From: Torulaspora globosa
Taxonomy: Eukaryota; Ascomycota; Saccharomycetes; Saccharomycetales; Saccharomycetaceae
Direction: 5' to 3'
DNA: 64,000 bases
Assembly (NCBI RefSeq): GCF_014133895.1
Contig: NC_050731.1
Span: forward strand, 434,001 to 498,000
Part shown: positions 9,054-18,283 of the stretch, in pieces
How the letters are laid out: each line of letters opens with the position of its first letter
How positions within the stretch are numbered: position 1 is the first letter of the stretch
Program-made: the position numbers and the translations under genes
The notes under the pieces: model-generated
Database searches by the model: none
What the model was told of the DNA's origin: nothing
What the model saw: only the letters and a program-made list of their open reading frames with translations

Positions 9054-9962
9054 CTAGGCGTTCATCGCGAAGAATTCTCTCTCATTCCTGGTGGGGTAGA
9101 TGAAACCTTGCTCGGTGAGTGTGTGGCAGCAGTCTACCACAGTTGTCTCATCGAGGTTCAGGGTTTGCATGATTAATGGAACTGGCACCGCGAAGTGATT
9201 GGGATCCTTATCCGCGCATTGCTGCCTGCAGAAGGCTAAAATTCTTTGCAATGGATTTCCTGTATCGTTGGAGTCTGTATCCTTGACGAAGAGCGAGGGA
9301 GCGCCCTGCTTTTCGGCACCGGCCTTGGAAGTTATGAACCTGCCGGTGGCAGTAGCGTAGCATTTTATCACTTCCAGATGATGCGCTATTATCTCGTTAA
9401 AGGACTCGATGTTTTTAACCAATGCAAACTGGATTTTTCTGTCACCACCAAACTCCCTGAGCGCACCAAACACTTTGACGTAGGTCCCGATCTGGAACTG
9501 CTGAGCCAAGTTTGAAGTGTGGTGCTTCTTGAGCTCTTCGTCCTGGCTGGCTGCGATGTCCTCAGGGTCTTGGCTCCACCTTTTCGCGTCAATCTGGCCG
9601 GTACCATCTTCGACGGTAACCTTGATACCATTAGCTTCGTCTATGATGTTTCTGATCACTCCAACGAAGCAAACGTGGTGCAATTCCATGTTATTGATGA
9701 TGAAGGGCCCGTCCTGCACCTGCTGTTGTGACTGCAAGATTTGTTTGATAGTCACTGGCGTGAGAGTGTTTAACCCACTAGAACCCCCGCCGGACTCGCT
9801 TGAATTGGGCCTCTGATCCGTGTTCTCAAACCCTCCACCGCCGCCGCCACCGGCGGATGAGTATTCGCTATAAGGTTGATATGCTGCGGCAAAAATCGAA
9901 TGTTAGTAAACCAGGCTATCAAAAATGCATCTCAAAACCGTTCTGAATCACATACTGGCCAT
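9054..9962 (-). CDS. RFA2: Replication protein A 32-kDa subunit, spliced
   Basis: This is a two-exon gene: exon 1 is 9962-9956 (only 7 nt), the intron is 9955-9884 and exon 2 is 9883-9054. The spliced product is 278 aa and begins MATYQPYSEYSSAGGGG, matching S. cerevisiae Rfa2 (MATYQPYNEYSS). Domains: a Ser/Gly-rich phosphorylatable N terminus, a central OB fold (HHVCFVGVIRNI onward; VEDGTGQIDAKRW; GTYVKVFGALREFGG), and a C-terminal winged helix (LQRILAFCRQQC to EQGFIYPTRNE). It is the middle subunit of the single-stranded-DNA-binding RPA trimer used in replication, repair and recombination. An MCB box lies upstream. Confidence 0.97.
9884..9955 (-). other. RFA2: Spliceosomal intron of RFA2 (72 nt)
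   Basis: The 5' splice site GTATGT starts at 9955. The branch point TACTAAC occupies 9908-9902. The 3' site is CCGCAG, ending at 9884, 18 nt after the branch box. It splits codon 3 after its first base (A|CA). S. cerevisiae RFA2 also has an intron close to the start codon. Confidence 0.96.
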
Positions 9963-10043
9963 GCTAGCTGCTTTCCTGCTTATATTTGGTCCTTGAAGAT
10001 GAGTCCCATCCTTATGGTTCCCTTCATTTACGCGATCTGAAGG

Positions 10044-10049
10044 ACGCGT
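10044..10049. promoter_or_regulatory. MCB box (ACGCGT) in the RFA2 promoter
   Basis: ACGCGT sits 82 bp upstream of the RFA2 ATG, in the divergent RFA2/EMW1 region. MCB boxes are bound by MBF (Mbp1-Swi6) and drive late-G1 expression of replication genes, including RFA genes in S. cerevisiae. Another CGCG lies at 10031. Confidence 0.6.
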
Positions 10050-10170
10050 AATTGACGTGCAAGATGACTTGAAAAATTTGAGTAAGCTCATCGCTAAAGA
10101 CCAGCTTAGAGCCCTCATTGAGTAGCACCAAGAGGTCGCTTGGGCTGCTGTCTAGTGGGCGATTAGCATT

Positions 10171-12882
10171 ATGGAGGTGCTGCTACATAGCTATCTGCTT
10201 TTAAGCGCGAATCCGACGGCTCTGGATGCCAATTGTGCGGAAATCTGTGATGAAGGAACTATCGATCTCGCCCGGGAGATTTTGAATGGCCAATCGTACA
10301 GTGTTGTGGAGAAATTAGCTGCATCGTTTCCTAAATCCCCTGTTTTAGCAGCAAGTATTGACGAAGAGAGCCTGCTTGTATCCCTACGTCAGTTTTTGGA
10401 TGATTGCTTTACCAATAATGAGAGTTACGCACTGCTGTTTGCAATCGCCTCGTTGCAAACCTTCATTCAGAACAATTACACAGGGCCATTGGCACCTGGC
10501 AATGTGCAAGACTTGCTGTTTAAGCAAAACGACGTACCTGAGTCTGTGAGGACATTGGCTGTGTCTCTGCTGGGATCAGGCGGCCAACCAGCTTATGATC
10601 TGGTCAAAGACCCGCTTTACCTTATTTTGGCGCTTCTGCTACTTGAGAGACTCACTAAGCAGCAGACTAGCTTTGCAGATGACTTCGATGCTGAGCGAGA
10701 CACATGCGATATCTCAGCGACACACACGCCAGGCCTCCGAGCGGTTGCACATTGGTGGTACGCCAGAGCTTTGCTGGCTCGCTTGTCGTTGTTGCGCGAG
10801 CCAGCTGGTAACGGTCCTGCCATTGCGTCATCGATATTCAGTTCAATTGATTTGGCACACGCCATAACGAAGGATCTTCCGCCGGAGACCTCGACAAGCT
10901 TGAAGAGCGACATCTATACGATGTTTTATCTAGAGAACGTTAAATGCTCGTTAGCCATCAATACGGAACACTTGTGTCTGCCATCTTTGACAAAAGTAAA
11001 GAAACTGACCAATTTTCAGTTCGTTCTCACTGGTGCTCGTGCCAAGAGGACCAAGTTTCAACAAAAGTCGTTCTCTGGCCTCATTATCCTCGCTAAATCT
11101 TCCTCCACTGCTGCAGTGCAGGAAAGCAGTGATCGGAATCCTGATCACATAGTCTTGGAGTCGGATATCTTGCTGGAGAAACCACATTTCGAAGACATTG
11201 CTTCTGAACCTCTAGACGAGCAGATTGTCAAGAAGCAAAAACTCGCTGAAGGCGATGCCTTGGAGGAGGACAAGCTGCTTCCTGTAGCCATCCGACAAGA
11301 GAATATTCCGGCTGAATTGCGCAGCCTTGATCCGAATGAGCAGCCGCAATTGACAGGATACGACAATGTACAGCTGCTTCTGAGATTGTACGTTCTAAGA
11401 CAAACAAGCCCAGCAAAGGACCCTTTAGTTGAAGAAGAGTTAGGCGCCATCATCTCTAGGGTGATCTATCAAAACGGAATGAAGGACTGGACCATCTTTT
11501 CACGGGCTTTGTGGGAAAGATCAATCGTGGAGACATGTAAAGCAAAGACTATTGAACGTGGGTTGCTACAAATGCAGTCTTTGGTAGAGGAGCTGGGCAT
11601 CAAGATTCAGACCAGATTGATACCAAGTTCGTACGACGCCCAAAACAACGAGAGGCTAAAATATGTCCATCAATTGCCGTTCATTCCTCACTGGGAACTT
11701 GAAGCAACATTGGCTGAAAAGTATATGTCACTCGGGGTTCTTAAATCTGCCGTTGAAATTTATGAGAGACTTCAAATGGCATGCGAAGCGGCCCTATGCT
11801 ATGCCGCTGTTGGGGATGAGAAGACGGCTGAGGAGATTCTGCTCAAGAGGGTTGCGGAGCAGCCTAAAGATGCCAGAGCATACTCTATCCTAGGTGATAT
11901 CCGGCAAGATCCCGAGCTGTGGCAGAAAAGTTGGGAAATTGGGAAATACGTCAACGCCAAAAATTCCCTTGGTAAGTATTATTACAATCCGCCTGCGTCA
12001 TCCGGTCTATCGCGAAACTATAATCTGGTACTAAAGCACTTAAATGATTCGTTGAGGCAGTATCCTTTGAATTTTGAAACATGGTATTTTTACGGCTGTG
12101 CCGGCCTGGAATGCGGTAAATTCGACGTAGCCGCTGAGGCTTTCTCGAGATGTGTATCCCTGGACCAAACGCATGCCATGGCATGGTCTAACCTAAGTGC
12201 TGCGTATGTTGAGCTGGATAAGTTGAAAGAAGCTCTGAGCTGTTTAAAAAGAGCGGTGGCTTCTGATTCTCAAAAAAACTGGAGAATATGGGAAAATTAT
12301 ATGATTGTAGGGGCTAAGCTTAATGAATGGAACGACGTACTGTTAGCCTGTAGACGCCTCATAAGCATTAAAAGAGACAAGGTTGGTGAAGCTTCAATCG
12401 ATCTTCCAATTGTTGAAAAGCTCACCGAGCTTTTAGTCAGCACCGACTACTCTACGGATGATTCTCACAAACTAACTCATTTCCAGAGGTCTTGTATCGA
12501 ATTAGTCTGCGACACGCTTCCGTCGGTCATAACCACCAACGCAAGATGCTGGAGGCTGGTGGCGAAGGTAGAGCTTTGGAGAAAGAGACCATGGGCGGCT
12601 CTAGAGTGCCACGAAAAAGCATACCGAGCAGTATCGCATAATCCTGACATCGAAATAGATGAGAAGGCATGGAGCGAGACCGTTGATGCGTGTGAGGATT
12701 TGGTAGCCGCTTATGAGTCATTGGGTGAGTTAGAAGGCCGCCATGGTCCTGGCTCGCTTGTTTGCAAAGACTGGAAATACAAGTCTCGGGCAACAATCAA
12801 AGGCTTGCTAAGCAAAGGCAAGGGCAGATGGGACGACTCCGATGGCTGGGAAAGGCTGATGGAAATGAGAAAACAAATTTAG
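10171..12882 (+). CDS. EMW1: Essential TPR protein Emw1
   Basis: The product is 903 aa; S. cerevisiae Emw1 (YNL313C) is 904 aa. Tetratricopeptide repeats lie in the C-terminal half, at about residues 510-720 (LEATLAEKYMSLGVLKSAVE; NFETWYFYGCAGLECGKFD; AMAWSNLSAAYVELDKLKEA). The N-terminal half is helical without a motif I recognise. The family (TTC27 in animals) is essential; in yeast it is linked to cell-wall integrity. The molecular role is poorly defined. It is divergent from RFA2 and convergent with DAL82, as in S. cerevisiae. Confidence 0.94.
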   Translation: MEVLLHSYLLLSANPTALDANCAEICDEGTIDLAREILNGQSYSVVEKLAASFPKSPVLAASIDEESLLVSLRQFLDDCFTNNESYALLFAIASLQTFIQNNYTGPLAPGNVQDLLFKQNDVPESVRTLAVSLLGSGGQPAYDLVKDPLYLILALLLLERLTKQQTSFADDFDAERDTCDISATHTPGLRAVAHWWYARALLARLSLLREPAGNGPAIASSIFSSIDLAHAITKDLPPETSTSLKSDIYTMFYLENVKCSLAINTEHLCLPSLTKVKKLTNFQFVLTGARAKRTKFQQKSFSGLIILAKSSSTAAVQESSDRNPDHIVLESDILLEKPHFEDIASEPLDEQIVKKQKLAEGDALEEDKLLPVAIRQENIPAELRSLDPNEQPQLTGYDNVQLLLRLYVLRQTSPAKDPLVEEELGAIISRVIYQNGMKDWTIFSRALWERSIVETCKAKTIERGLLQMQSLVEELGIKIQTRLIPSSYDAQNNERLKYVHQLPFIPHWELEATLAEKYMSLGVLKSAVEIYERLQMACEAALCYAAVGDEKTAEEILLKRVAEQPKDARAYSILGDIRQDPELWQKSWEIGKYVNAKNSLGKYYYNPPASSGLSRNYNLVLKHLNDSLRQYPLNFETWYFYGCAGLECGKFDVAAEAFSRCVSLDQTHAMAWSNLSAAYVELDKLKEALSCLKRAVASDSQKNWRIWENYMIVGAKLNEWNDVLLACRRLISIKRDKVGEASIDLPIVEKLTELLVSTDYSTDDSHKLTHFQRSCIELVCDTLPSVITTNARCWRLVAKVELWRKRPWAALECHEKAYRAVSHNPDIEIDEKAWSETVDACEDLVAAYESLGELEGRHGPGSLVCKDWKYKSRATIKGLLSKGKGRWDDSDGWERLMEMRKQI

Positions 12883-12984
12883 TTTCATTTATAGATTTCA
12901 ATTGCTCACTTCAACTGCATATACTGGAGTCGTGGTCATCCTTCAATTTATTCATATCGTCACAATTCTATCCAGTCGCTTCGA

Positions 12985-13833
12985 TCAATCTGGAAAGTTT
13001 TCTCTGTTACCCAGATGAGCAATGATTGTATCAAGTCGATGAAGGACTTCTTCGCGAAACTGTTGCTCGGTTCTTTGGTATTCCCTGAGCTCGGTATAGA
13101 GCTTGTCCACTGTTACAAGATCCTGATTTGTAACCACCTCTGACATGCATCTTTTGCGTGAAAGGATCCCGGTGAGACTGGTAATCAAATGCTTGTATAT
13201 CTCCGCATCATAGTTCTGTCCGGAAGAACCAAACGGCTTAAGATCACCGACTGCGTCGGCAGATGTTCTCTCGCCTGCTTCTACTGGTGGCTGTCCCGAT
13301 GCCAGGCCCAGGGATGGGCTGGATGTGTTGTTAGTGTTTGCCAGCGAAAACCCCATTGTTATGCTATCCAAAGGCGGAGGCTGGGTTGCGTCATTAGCTT
13401 CTTCAGCCAGTTCTGCGGCGTCATCATCATGGTCTGAAGGATGGCCCTCATCGCCGCAAACAACTTCGGATCTCTCAATAGCATCCAATGCGTCTTGCTG
13501 CGAATCGATCTCCAGTGCTGGGGACCGAGTTCGCCGCTTTCGGCGAGCTCGGTGCGTCGTGGCACTGTCACTTTCCCCTACAAGCTTTCGCAATAACTCA
13601 AGATCACCGACAGCAATGCCGCTGTTCTCGTCATTGCATAAAACCTTCATTCTGTTGAACTTCGTCTTCAACGTGCGTATCTGCCGGTATAGATTGCCCG
13701 TTTTCTCATTGTAGTCCTCAAGGACACGATACCAAGCATCCTGACGATAAGCGTAAGGTTTCAAATGCGGTTTATACTTATCCATCAACTTAAGAAGTAT
13801 GCAATCGTCGACTGCCAACGACATCTCGCCCAT
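12985..13833 (-). CDS. DAL82: Dal82-like activator of allophanate/urea catabolic genes
   Basis: The 282-aa protein resembles Dal82 (255 aa), which binds the upstream induction sequence of DAL genes and, with Dal81, mediates induction by allophanate. The N-terminal DNA-binding region (about residues 5-65) contains YAYRQDAWYRVLEDYNEKTG and RQIRTLKTKFNRMK, a Myb/SANT-like pattern. The middle is acidic. The C-terminal part (DLVTVDKLYTELREYQRTEQ and onward) looks like a coiled coil. The open frame extends to a GTG at 13839; the first ATG is 13833 and a second is 13824. Synteny with EMW1 and ATP11 supports the call. Confidence 0.88.
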   Translation of the reverse strand: MGEMSLAVDDCILLKLMDKYKPHLKPYAYRQDAWYRVLEDYNEKTGNLYRQIRTLKTKFNRMKVLCNDENSGIAVGDLELLRKLVGESDSATTHRARRKRRTRSPALEIDSQQDALDAIERSEVVCGDEGHPSDHDDDAAELAEEANDATQPPPLDSITMGFSLANTNNTSSPSLGLASGQPPVEAGERTSADAVGDLKPFGSSGQNYDAEIYKHLITSLTGILSRKRCMSEVVTNQDLVTVDKLYTELREYQRTEQQFREEVLHRLDTIIAHLGNRENFPD

Positions 13834-14146
13834 TCTCACTCAAATCGGAAGCTTACCGAGCCTTAGCCAAGCCTGGGTACCGGAATTTTTGGCTTGCACA
13901 AACCGGTCTTCACAACAAACAACGAAACCATATGAGAATGTCTCTTCAACAGATTAATGCTCATCAGTAGGGCTATCAGATAATCGGTATTATAGTCAAA
14001 TGTCACGTGATATTTAAAACAATCACCAGCTAGCAATTGGCCTGAACAGGGCCTATAAGAAGTAGAACAGTATATGGTTCAACAGGATTTGGATTGATGG
14101 AATCCGAGCTCGCTTTGCACTCTAACAGATCTTCTCGTCTTGTTGA
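13834..14146. other. Divergent promoter region DAL82/ATP11
   Basis: The 313-bp gap between divergent genes holds a GATAA box (13979-13983), with a GATAG on the other strand just before it, and a CACGTG box (separate entry). GATA sites fit nitrogen regulation of DAL82. I see no other gene. Confidence 0.5.
14003..14010. promoter_or_regulatory. Palindromic E-box TCACGTGA between DAL82 and ATP11
   Basis: TCACGTGA matches the Cbf1 site (RTCACRTG). It lies 137 bp upstream of ATP11 and 170 bp upstream of DAL82. Cbf1 is known to bind promoters of respiratory genes in yeasts outside the post-duplication clade. Assignment to ATP11 is inference. Confidence 0.5.
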
Positions 14147-15109
14147 ATGTCTTTTCTAGCTAGACGGCTTCGTTATAAAATAGCATCACCTTTCATCCAG
14201 ACTAGACTAGCGTCGTTAGTATCATACGATATCTATCTGCAAAGACGGCCTAAACAATCGTATTCGACAGCTCCAATCGATAAATACCAGGAGAAACTTC
14301 TGAAGAAGGCGAAAGAACAGGGCTTTGATTCCGTTGGCGAATTTCTAGAGAGTGCCAAGGCAGATATCGACAAGAAGAAGAAAGACTTCAATAGGATCGA
14401 TCCATTGAAGGAACTGGAAGATTACGAACAGCGTATGAAAATGTCAGCTAATAACGCGGGGATGACCAGCGCAAGGGGACCCATTGACGCCAGCCAAGCG
14501 AAGGTGCCGTTCAAGACTCTGGATTCGTTCTTGAACGTCGAAAAGATTAAAGAGCTGTCCAAGCAGGAGGTCGAGTTTCTGTGGAGGGCGAAATGGATGA
14601 GCAAGGACGATGCCCTGTGTGCCGTGGTTCCCGTGAACATCTTTGACAGGATGATGACCAACGCAAAGAGCAATCCGATCTTTGTGCTGCCGCTGCCTAG
14701 AGCAGCCGCAGACGGAAAAGAGGCTCCAGATCAGACGCAAAGCGTCGAGTTGCACTACATCCAATGGCAGTTCGTCGGCCCAAATACCGTTCACTGCATC
14801 ATGACATCGTTGGCCGAGTTCAAATTGCACAACGAGTATGCCAAACCGCATACGACCTTCCAATTCCACTTGGAGATGGCCAAAGAAAAGAAGATTGTGC
14901 TGATGAACGGTCAAGTGGAACCAGATATCAACGTCTCGCTACAGGACGCTCAGCTTCTGCTGCTGAACGTCCAGAGATTCTGGGGCGCCATGGGCGAGGA
15001 AACGCCGATCGCTAAGCAGAGGTTGAAGCTGCTACGGGACTTTACCAGAGGCTCCACAGATTTCAACGTCGACCTACTGATAAGTTTATCGCAATCTATG
15101 GAGAATTGA
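14147..15109 (+). CDS. ATP11: Mitochondrial F1-ATPase assembly chaperone
   Basis: The product is 320 aa; S. cerevisiae Atp11 is 318 aa. The first ~25 residues ([20 protein letters not shown]) are basic and hydroxylated, a matrix presequence. A charged helical stretch follows (about 45-90). The conserved Atp11 domain includes [27 protein letters not shown] and a C-terminal block ending [20 protein letters not shown]. The protein binds free F1 beta subunits in the matrix before alpha3beta3 assembly. It lies between DAL82 and PHA2, as in S. cerevisiae chromosome XIV. Confidence 0.96.
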   Translation: MSFLARRLRYKIASPFIQTRLASLVSYDIYLQRRPKQSYSTAPIDKYQEKLLKKAKEQGFDSVGEFLESAKADIDKKKKDFNRIDPLKELEDYEQRMKMSANNAGMTSARGPIDASQAKVPFKTLDSFLNVEKIKELSKQEVEFLWRAKWMSKDDALCAVVPVNIFDRMMTNAKSNPIFVLPLPRAAADGKEAPDQTQSVELHYIQWQFVGPNTVHCIMTSLAEFKLHNEYAKPHTTFQFHLEMAKEKKIVLMNGQVEPDINVSLQDAQLLLLNVQRFWGAMGEETPIAKQRLKLLRDFTRGSTDFNVDLLISLSQSMEN

Positions 15110-15271
15110 AGAATGATCAGACCATACTAAGCCTCTTTTTAAATACGTCTGTAAGATCTTGTTAATAAAAGTGACTATCGATCGTTGCGTGGAAAAACTG
15201 CCAACGGCGAAAAAAGTAGATAGCTAAGCAGAAGGGCTGTAGAGTTAGGCTAGGCCGACTTACTATATTAA

Positions 15272-16264
15272 ATGACTGTTGCAAATTCTGCTACTCCAAT
15301 TGCAGCGCTATTCCTGGGTCCAGAGGGCACCTACTCCCATCAGGCCGCTCTACAACAGTTCGGCGATCATCCGCAAGCCAAATTTATAGTCGCTGATTCG
15401 ATACCGGAATGCCTTGAGAGGTTGGAGAACGATAGTAATATTGATTTTGCTGCAGTTCCGTTCGAAAATTCAACAAATGGCCAAGTCGTCTTTACATATG
15501 ACCTTTTGCGAGATCGAATGGCTAAGCAAAGCGATGGAGGCGATGGACTTAACAGAGTGATCCCAGAGCTCGAAGTAATAGATGAGCAATACGTGTCTGT
15601 GTCACATTGCTTGGTAGCGTCTTCGCCGTTGAATTTAGAGTCATTGCCAAGATATAAGAGAATCAGAATTTATTCACACCCACAGGTTTGGGGCCAAGTG
15701 GATAAGTATCTTCAGAAACTCAAGAACAGATGTCCCCAAACGGTTGTAGAGAGGATAGACACGCCATCGACATCAGAAGCCGTCAGGAGGACGGTCCAAG
15801 TCGAATCACAATCTGGCGAGAGGTCCGAGTTGAACTTGGCAATAGCAAGCAACGCCGCAGCCAAGGTTCACAACGCCCATATAATTGACCAGGGAATCAA
15901 TGACAAGCAGGGAAACACAACCAGGTTTCTAATTTTCCGCAAGAGAAGTGCAACCACCGTGCAGTTACCGGATAGCCGGACGAAAGTGAGTCTTCTAACC
16001 TTCACAATTAAACAGGACAATCCAAGATCCCTGGTGGACGTATTAGCGGTCCTGAAGAATCATCCTGTAAATATGTGCTCTATCAGCTCCAGGCCGTTGA
16101 AAGAGGAACCAAAGGGCAGAAAGTGGCAATACATCTTTTTCATTGAGTATTACTGCGACTCCAACAAGATCGATTGGGACGCATTTTACCAAGAAATCTC
16201 TGCTTCATGCTCTCTTTGGTGCCTCTGGGGTACTTTTCCAAGAAATGAGCTGTACTCTTCTTGA
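15272..16264 (+). CDS. PHA2: Prephenate dehydratase
   Basis: The 330-aa enzyme (334 aa in S. cerevisiae) converts prephenate to phenylpyruvate in phenylalanine synthesis. The catalytic domain starts with FLGPEGTYSHQAALQQFG (about 14-31) and contains VPFENSTNGQV. The catalytic TTRF motif is in NTTRFLIF (about residues 214-217). The C-terminal ACT domain (about 230-325) has the phenylalanine-sensing ISSRP motif, followed by WQYIFFIEY, so feedback control is expected. The ATG at 15272 gives a start in line with the family. It follows ATP11 in tandem and converges with HRT1. Confidence 0.96.
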   Translation: MTVANSATPIAALFLGPEGTYSHQAALQQFGDHPQAKFIVADSIPECLERLENDSNIDFAAVPFENSTNGQVVFTYDLLRDRMAKQSDGGDGLNRVIPELEVIDEQYVSVSHCLVASSPLNLESLPRYKRIRIYSHPQVWGQVDKYLQKLKNRCPQTVVERIDTPSTSEAVRRTVQVESQSGERSELNLAIASNAAAKVHNAHIIDQGINDKQGNTTRFLIFRKRSATTVQLPDSRTKVSLLTFTIKQDNPRSLVDVLAVLKNHPVNMCSISSRPLKEEPKGRKWQYIFFIEYYCDSNKIDWDAFYQEISASCSLWCLWGTFPRNELYSS

Positions 16265-16354
16265 ATGATTCAGTTCCCAGCGTTCAAGTTATACCACGAA
16301 CTATATAATCTCTAAAACAATAACCCCGTACCATTTTGCGACAACCAGAAACGG

Positions 16355-16711
16355 CTATCGCCCGCATCTGGCCAGCTGCCACGGCTGGTTATCCAGCGGA
16401 CACGCATCTCTGGTCTTGATCCACTTATTGATGCAATGTAGGTGGAAGGCGTGGTTACACGTACCCCAGGCTGCTACGCATTCGTTATCGGTATCTGTCA
16501 TGGCTAGAGGCTGGCATTCAATGCAAGGCTCCATAATATGATTCCTGCAGATAGCGCAATTGTCCACAGCAATATCCCAAGACCAAAACGCCACAGCCGT
16601 CCATTTCTTGATCTCAAACCTCTTGGGTTTCGTCTTCGTCGCCTGCGGAACCTCGGACGAACGCTGTTCCACCACGTCCGAGTCCACCTCCATCTTATCC
16701 TCTTCGCTCAT
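16355..16711 (-). CDS. HRT1: RING-H2 subunit of cullin-RING ubiquitin ligases (Rbx1/Hrt1)
   Basis: The product is 118 aa (121 aa in S. cerevisiae). The cullin-binding beta strand [19 protein letters not shown] is followed by the three-zinc RING-H2 pattern: CAICR, CIEC, an extra Cys/His set ([21 protein letters not shown]) and CPLD. With cullin Cdc53, Skp1 and F-box proteins it forms SCF, recruiting the E2 Cdc34. SKP1 and SKP2 are also present in this window. It is divergent from MED7. Confidence 0.97.
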   Translation of the reverse strand: MSEEDKMEVDSDVVEQRSSEVPQATKTKPKRFEIKKWTAVAFWSWDIAVDNCAICRNHIMEPCIECQPLAMTDTDNECVAAWGTCNHAFHLHCINKWIKTRDACPLDNQPWQLARCGR

Positions 16712-16938
16712 CTCACCAGTCCTGCCTGGGGCCCTACTAGCTCACCATTAGCACTCATATATAGTGGTCCTGCTTGAAAGGTCATTAGCAGTAGGCTCCT
16801 CGTGCATAGCGACCACTTCTTACAGCCTTCCCACTAGAAAAGCTGTCAAGGTTCAGCAAATCAGAGTTCTGTTGGCCGAATTAGCTCGAATTGAGCACCC
16901 GAAGGTCCGCCAACTCATCGATATACTCTGTGCGAGCG

Positions 16939-17640
16939 ATGTCGACGGCAGAAACGAACGAGATCAGCTCTCTCTATCCTCCGCCACCGCCTTACATCAA
17001 GTTCTTTACGCAGGAGAACCTGGAAAAACTGCCAGAATATCTAAAAAACAAGACCAACCGTGACAACCAAGGCTCTGCCACCGGCGGTGCCGCCGAACAG
17101 CCAGAATGCGCATTAGATTTTTTAATTCCACCTCCGTTACCTCCAACTTCGCAGTACAGGGCATTCGGCAGCGTTTGGCAGCTGAAGGACCAGCTGCCAG
17201 ACCTCAAGACCATGGGCTTGACGCAGCTTTACAAGAAGGCATCCGACGAAGACACAAATAACTACCAGTACAAGATCAAAGAGCTCCATAGGCTGCTCAA
17301 ATCGCTTCTTCTGAACTATCTCGAACTTGTCAACATCCTCAGCATCGATCCCAGCCAGTACGAGCAGAAAGTGGATCACATCCGGACCATTCTGGTCAAT
17401 ATCCACCACCTACTTAACGAATATCGGCCACATCAATCACGTGAGTCGCTTATCATGTTGCTTGAAGAGCAGCTCGAATATAAGCGTAAAGAGATCAAAG
17501 AAATCGACCAAGTGTGCCAGCAGCTCCGAGACAAACTGGCCAACCTGGATAGACCCACCACTGAGCCGGATGTCGAGAAACCCGATGACGCCAAACAATC
17601 AGCTACGAGCTATGACGGAACTATCGAGAGACGCGGCTGA
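16939..17640 (+). CDS. MED7: Mediator middle-module subunit 7
   Basis: The 233-aa protein (222 aa in S. cerevisiae) starts MSTAETNEISSLYPPPPPYI, with the PPPPYIKFFT motif that is conserved in Med7. A second conserved block is FGSVWQLKDQLPDLKTMGLT. The C-terminal half is helical (about 110-205) and pairs with Med21 in the Mediator middle module. An upstream in-frame ATG at 16891 would add 16 residues that do not match the family, so 16939 is preferred. The downstream neighbour is PFK27, as YOL135C-YOL136C. Confidence 0.95.
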   Translation: MSTAETNEISSLYPPPPPYIKFFTQENLEKLPEYLKNKTNRDNQGSATGGAAEQPECALDFLIPPPLPPTSQYRAFGSVWQLKDQLPDLKTMGLTQLYKKASDEDTNNYQYKIKELHRLLKSLLLNYLELVNILSIDPSQYEQKVDHIRTILVNIHHLLNEYRPHQSRESLIMLLEEQLEYKRKEIKEIDQVCQQLRDKLANLDRPTTEPDVEKPDDAKQSATSYDGTIERRG

Positions 17641-18283
17641 TTGTTTACGTCATCAGAAATGTGCAGTCTCTCCAGGTTACCATTGTCTGAAACAATACGT
17701 CACATCATGTAGCTAATGGAAACTAATGTGCGTTAGTATGGCTTTGCTGCACTACAGAAAGCTCCGGCGTTATACGAAGCACAGCCAAGTGGACGTAAAC
17801 GAGCGTTCTGGAAAAGTATAAGGAGGGGCATAGACTTCACATTCCCGAGGATGCACGCAGTCAGCCGCGGCCGATAATTCCGAAAAGCCACACATCAGCT
17901 GGCCCAATTTTTTTTTTGCCGTGCGCGGAAAAAATAAGTCCAAGGCGGAAAAAAAGCAAGTTCTACCACGCGCCGGAAAAACCGCCAAATTCTTCCAGCC
18001 GAATTTTTTCCGCGCCGGAAAAACCACATGACGATCGAGGCTCGTTCAAACGACAAAGTATGGCGGATTTTCGATATGAGTAATGGAATCTTTACAGCCT
18101 GGACCACGTAACGGGCTATCCTTTATCCGATTCTCCCTGGACACGTTAATTTTTTTTTTACTTTTTTCTTTTCTACCCGATCTGAAGGTGATCGTTTATA
18201 AAGCTCAGACCTTCCAAAGCGTGTTGAGTTATAACACGGATTCAGGCGTATCAGAGCGAGTGCTTTCTCGTGCGGGTTCACAG
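17641..18283. other. PFK27 upstream region
   Basis: This 643-bp gap runs from the MED7 stop to the preferred PFK27 ATG. It contains five CGGAAAA motifs (separate entry), a 10-T tract at 17908-17917, a T-rich stretch around 18149-18174, and a TATA-like TTTATAAA near 18194-18201. No RNA gene is visible. Confidence 0.6.
17926..18022. promoter_or_regulatory. Cluster of five Rgt1-type CGGAAAA sites upstream of PFK27
   Basis: CGGAAAA occurs at 17926-17932, 17946-17952, 17974-17980 and 18016-18022, and in reverse (TTTTCCG) at 18006-18012. All five match the Rgt1 consensus CGGANNA. Rgt1 is the zinc-cluster repressor of glucose-induced genes. Sites lie 262-358 bp upstream of the preferred start, a usual distance for HXT-type promoters. 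That Rgt1 acts here is inference. Confidence 0.6.

Noticed and set aside
17878..17885. TTCCGAAA, the core of centromere element CDEIII.
   Set aside because: There is no flanking TGTTT pattern, no 80-bp AT-rich CDEII and no CDEI at the proper distance.
18083..18283. N-terminal extension of PFK27 from the ATG at 18083.
   Set aside because: It is encoded by T-tracts and a TATA-like sequence, gives a hydrophobic stretch foreign to the family, and starts only about 60 bp after the Rgt1-type sites.
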